From Prolixibacteraceae bacterium (lineage in GTDB: Bacteria; Bacteroidota; Bacteroidia; Bacteroidales; Prolixibacteraceae), in the NCBI GenBank assembly GCA_003537645.1, contig DPRM01000107.1, forward strand, positions 1-63,295: a stretch of 63,295 nucleotides of DNA. Direction: 5' to 3'. The first letter of the stretch is position 1; each line of letters begins with the position of its first letter. A model generated the notes under the pieces. It saw only the letters and a list, made by a program, of their open reading frames with translations, was not told the DNA's origin and searched no databases. This document shows, piece after piece, positions 61,260-63,295 of the stretch. The translations under genes were made by a program, and so were the position numbers.

Positions 61260-61961
61260 CTACCCCAGTTTGCTGATTTTTTCCAGTTTGTGAATGTCGA
61301 GAATCCTTATTTTACGGCCATCAATCGCAATTACTTTTTCGCCTGCAAAGGTCGATAGTGTTCGGATGGCATTCGATGTGGTCATGTTAGATAAGTTGGC
61401 AATATCTTCGCGCGAGAGGTAAACTTTCAGCGTGGCGCCATCGTTTTCCCAACCGTATTTTTCTTTCAGGAGAAGCAACGATTCGGCCAAACGACCACGA
61501 ATATGTTTTTGGGTAAGTGTAACTGTCCGGGCATTCGAAAATCCAAGTTCTCTGGCAAGCTTTTGCAACAGTTTGAGCGAGAAATTAGGGTTTTTTAGCA
61601 ATTTACTATAAAGATATTCGTGGCTGATAACACAAATTATCGAATCTTCGAGCGTAATTGCCGAACCGATATGTAGTTCATCGGCAAGCAATGCGCGGTA
61701 ACCAATAATTCCAAGAGGTTTGGTCATCCGGATAATTTGCTCACGTCCACCAACGCCTTCTTTGAAGATAATCACTTTCCCCTCTATCAGAAATAAAAAA
61801 CCGTTTGGTTTTTCGCCTTCCTTGAAAACGAATTCATTTTTCTTGAAATAAGCCAGTGTGAGATTTTTCTGCAAATCCTCTTTTTCTTCAACAGTTAGTG
61901 TACTGAAAATAGATTTTGGATTCTCAAATACTTCTTTCATCCCCATTTCATGACTTGCCAT
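61260..61961 (-). CDS. Crp/Fnr family transcriptional regulator
   Basis: 233 aa. Cyclic-nucleotide-binding-type beta-roll (about 20-140; FKEGEKPNGFLFLIEGKV) and a C-terminal winged helix (about 155-225; LSREDIANLSNMTTSNAIRTLS). No cysteine cluster for an FNR-type iron-sulfur centre was seen. The effector is unknown. The ATG at 61961 is used; Met6 and Met8 are alternatives. Neighbours do not reveal its regulon. Confidence 0.9.
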   Translation of the reverse strand: MASHEMGMKEVFENPKSIFSTLTVEEKEDLQKNLTLAYFKKNEFVFKEGEKPNGFLFLIEGKVIIFKEGVGGREQIIRMTKPLGIIGYRALLADELHIGSAITLEDSIICVISHEYLYSKLLKNPNFSLKLLQKLARELGFSNARTVTLTQKHIRGRLAESLLLLKEKYGWENDGATLKVYLSREDIANLSNMTTSNAIRTLSTFAGEKVIAIDGRKIRILDIHKLEKISKLG

Positions 61962-61989
61962 AGAAATAAATTTTCATGTTCTGTAGCAT

Positions 61990-61997
61990 CAAAGTTA
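61990..61997 (-). promoter_or_regulatory. -7 element of the Crp/Fnr-type gene
   Basis: The minus strand reads TAACTTTG (TAnnTTTG), 28 bases before the start codon. No TTG at the standard spacing. Confidence 0.5.
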
Positions 61998-62096
61998 AGT
62001 AAATTTGTCAAATATGGAAAAATGACGCATTTATTTTACCTTTTGCCAAACTTCGTACAAAACTTAATTTTCAGAATTTTAATAGGTAGCTATTGC

Positions 62097-63295
62097 TTAT
62101 GAATACCGCGCTACCAAAGGAATTCGGCGGCCAAACCCAAATGCTTTTGAACTAACTCTTATGATTGGCGGTGCCTGAAATCTTTTGTATTCGTTGTTGT
62201 TAACCATCCTGACTGTCCGCAAAACTGTTGCTTCGTCGAATCCTTTGGCGATTATTTCATCAGGCGACAAGTTCAGTTCGATAAAGTCAAACAGAATCTG
62301 GTCGAGCATGTCGTAGTCGGGCAGCGAATCGGTGTCTTTCTGATCGGGACGGAGTTCTGCCGAAGGTGGTTTCAGTATGGTATTTTCTGGAATTATTTCA
62401 CGTTCGCGATTGATCCAGCGTGCCATTTTAAATACGTCGGTTTTATAAACATCTCCAAGCACCGAAAGTCCGCCGTTCATGTCGCCATACAAAGTTCCGT
62501 AACCAACAGCGCATTCGCTTTTATTGGTGGTGTTTAGCAGAATGTTCCCGAATTTGTTCGAAATGGCCATCAGCAAAATCCCGCGTGTGCGGGCCTGAAT
62601 GTTTTCTTCGGTCACATCGCTGTTCAAACCTGCAAATACATTAGAAAGGCTTTGCTCAAAACTATCAACCATTGGCTGAATCGGAATAGTTTCGTATTGA
62701 ATGCCCAGGTTTTGTGCAAGTTGCAATGCGTCGTTTACGCTGTGATCCGACGAAAACCGCGAGGGCATCAGCAATACACGAACATTTTCGTTTCCAAGCG
62801 CTTCAACAGCTAAAACAAGCACCAAAGCCGAATCAATTCCTCCGGATAAACCCAGTGTGGCTTTTTTAAAGCCCATTTTGGTGAAATAATCGCGGATGCC
62901 GAGAACCAGCGCATGATGTATTTTTTCGATGGTTTCGGTTTTGGGCTGAAGGTTTCCTGAAGGTATTTCGGTGTCAATTATTCGGAAATCTTCTTCAAAA
63001 TAGTTCAGTTCTTCCTGAATAGTGCCGTTTTTATCAAGGAAGAAAGAGCCACCATCGAAAACCAGTTCGGTTTGCGCACCCACCTGATTGACGTACAGAA
63101 TGGGCAATTGATATTTTATGGCATTTTTAACCAGAATATTTTTGCGCCAGTTTTCCTGATTATAGGAGAATGGCGAGGCCGAAAGGTTGATTACCAAATC
63201 GGGACTTAAGGCCGATAATTCTTTCAATGGTGAAATTTGGTACAGCTTTTCGCGGCCAAACTCGTTTTGAGTTTCCTGCTCGTCCCAAAGATCTT
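62097..63295 (-). CDS. nadE: Glutamine-dependent NAD+ synthetase, 3' part (runs off the window)
   Basis: About 399 codons are visible; the frame stays open through the right edge, so the N-terminus is missing. The visible part holds the end of the nitrilase-type glutaminase domain (LVINLSASPFSYNQ) and the whole synthetase domain with the PP-loop LSGGIDSAL and the NTTNKSE region. It converts deamido-NAD to NAD using ATP and glutamine-derived ammonia. The TTG at 63227 sometimes taken as a start is internal. The nucleophilic Cys of the glutaminase lies beyond the window. Confidence 0.95.
   Translation of the reverse strand, partial: DLWDEQETQNEFGREKLYQISPLKELSALSPDLVINLSASPFSYNQENWRKNILVKNAIKYQLPILYVNQVGAQTELVFDGGSFFLDKNGTIQEELNYFEEDFRIIDTEIPSGNLQPKTETIEKIHHALVLGIRDYFTKMGFKKATLGLSGGIDSALVLVLAVEALGNENVRVLLMPSRFSSDHSVNDALQLAQNLGIQYETIPIQPMVDSFEQSLSNVFAGLNSDVTEENIQARTRGILLMAISNKFGNILLNTTNKSECAVGYGTLYGDMNGGLSVLGDVYKTDVFKMARWINREREIIPENTILKPPSAELRPDQKDTDSLPDYDMLDQILFDFIELNLSPDEIIAKGFDEATVLRTVRMVNNNEYKRFQAPPIIRVSSKAFGFGRRIPLVARYS

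Noticed and set aside
63225..63227. TTG as the start of nadE
   Set aside because: The frame continues to the right edge with sequence typical of the glutaminase domain, so the gene is cut by the window end.
1..63295. CRISPR arrays, tRNA or rRNA genes, insertion sequences, prophage
   Set aside because: No regularly spaced repeat array, no GTTCRANTC-type tRNA arm with matching stem, and no transposase or integrase frame was found.

Overview
The window reads as chromosomal DNA of a Bacteroidota bacterium, most likely a Bacteroidales/Marinilabiliales relative (for example Prolixibacteraceae). The grounds are three SusC/SusD outer-membrane uptake pairs, a MurF-alanine racemase fusion, an S46 dipeptidyl-peptidase, lipoproteins with acidic residues after the lipobox cysteine, many promoters with the Bacteroidota -7 element TAnnTTTG, and weak Shine-Dalgarno signals. 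No phage, integrase, transposase, CRISPR, rRNA or tRNA was seen. The assignment comes from reading the sequence; no database search was run.

Layout. 0-13 kb is mostly housekeeping: a radical-SAM DNA-repair-type protein, a soluble REC-PAS-kinase, B12-dependent ribonucleotide reductase (with NrdR-like boxes upstream), WaaA, RNase HI, an S46 peptidase, GltX, a RelB/ParE-like toxin-antitoxin pair and UppP. 13-17 kb holds a DUF3267 membrane protein, a Wzx-type flippase, a glycosyltransferase and RNase HII. 17-21 kb holds an acidic conserved protein, a zinc dehydrogenase, Kbl and an AraC-type regulator. 21-28 kb is the most distinctive block: a lycopene-cyclase-domain membrane protein, a CHASE3-like hybrid kinase (HK-REC-HPt) and a sigma-54 response regulator, followed by a sigma-54-type promoter that would drive a membrane-anchored coiled-coil protein and a DUF4382 lipoprotein. 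28-39 kb holds a FadL-like porin, lipoamide dehydrogenase, HicAB, a TlpA-like lipoprotein, MeaB, a DUF1573 protein, an RprXY-like two-component system and a half-length TauE/SafE protein. 39-55 kb has three tandem SusC/SusD pairs, all on the minus strand, with no hydrolase or regulator beside them. 55-63 kb returns to housekeeping: a YjjG-like phosphatase, RsmI, a very acidic protein, thymidine kinase, MurF-Alr, a Crp/Fnr regulator and the 3' part of NadE, which runs off the right edge.

How the parts fit. The 21-28 kb block looks like a self-contained signalling unit: a membrane sensor passes phosphate through REC and HPt domains to an NtrC-type activator. Putative activator sites (TTCTCA-N2-TTGAGAA) lie upstream of a TGGCAC-N5-TTGTC promoter, and the output is two cell-envelope proteins. 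It is the best candidate here for an undescribed system. Elsewhere, palindromic operators sit at hicAB, tandem 11-bp repeats precede the RprXY-like operon, and several dispersed intergenic repeats occur, one of them able to fold into a four-way junction.
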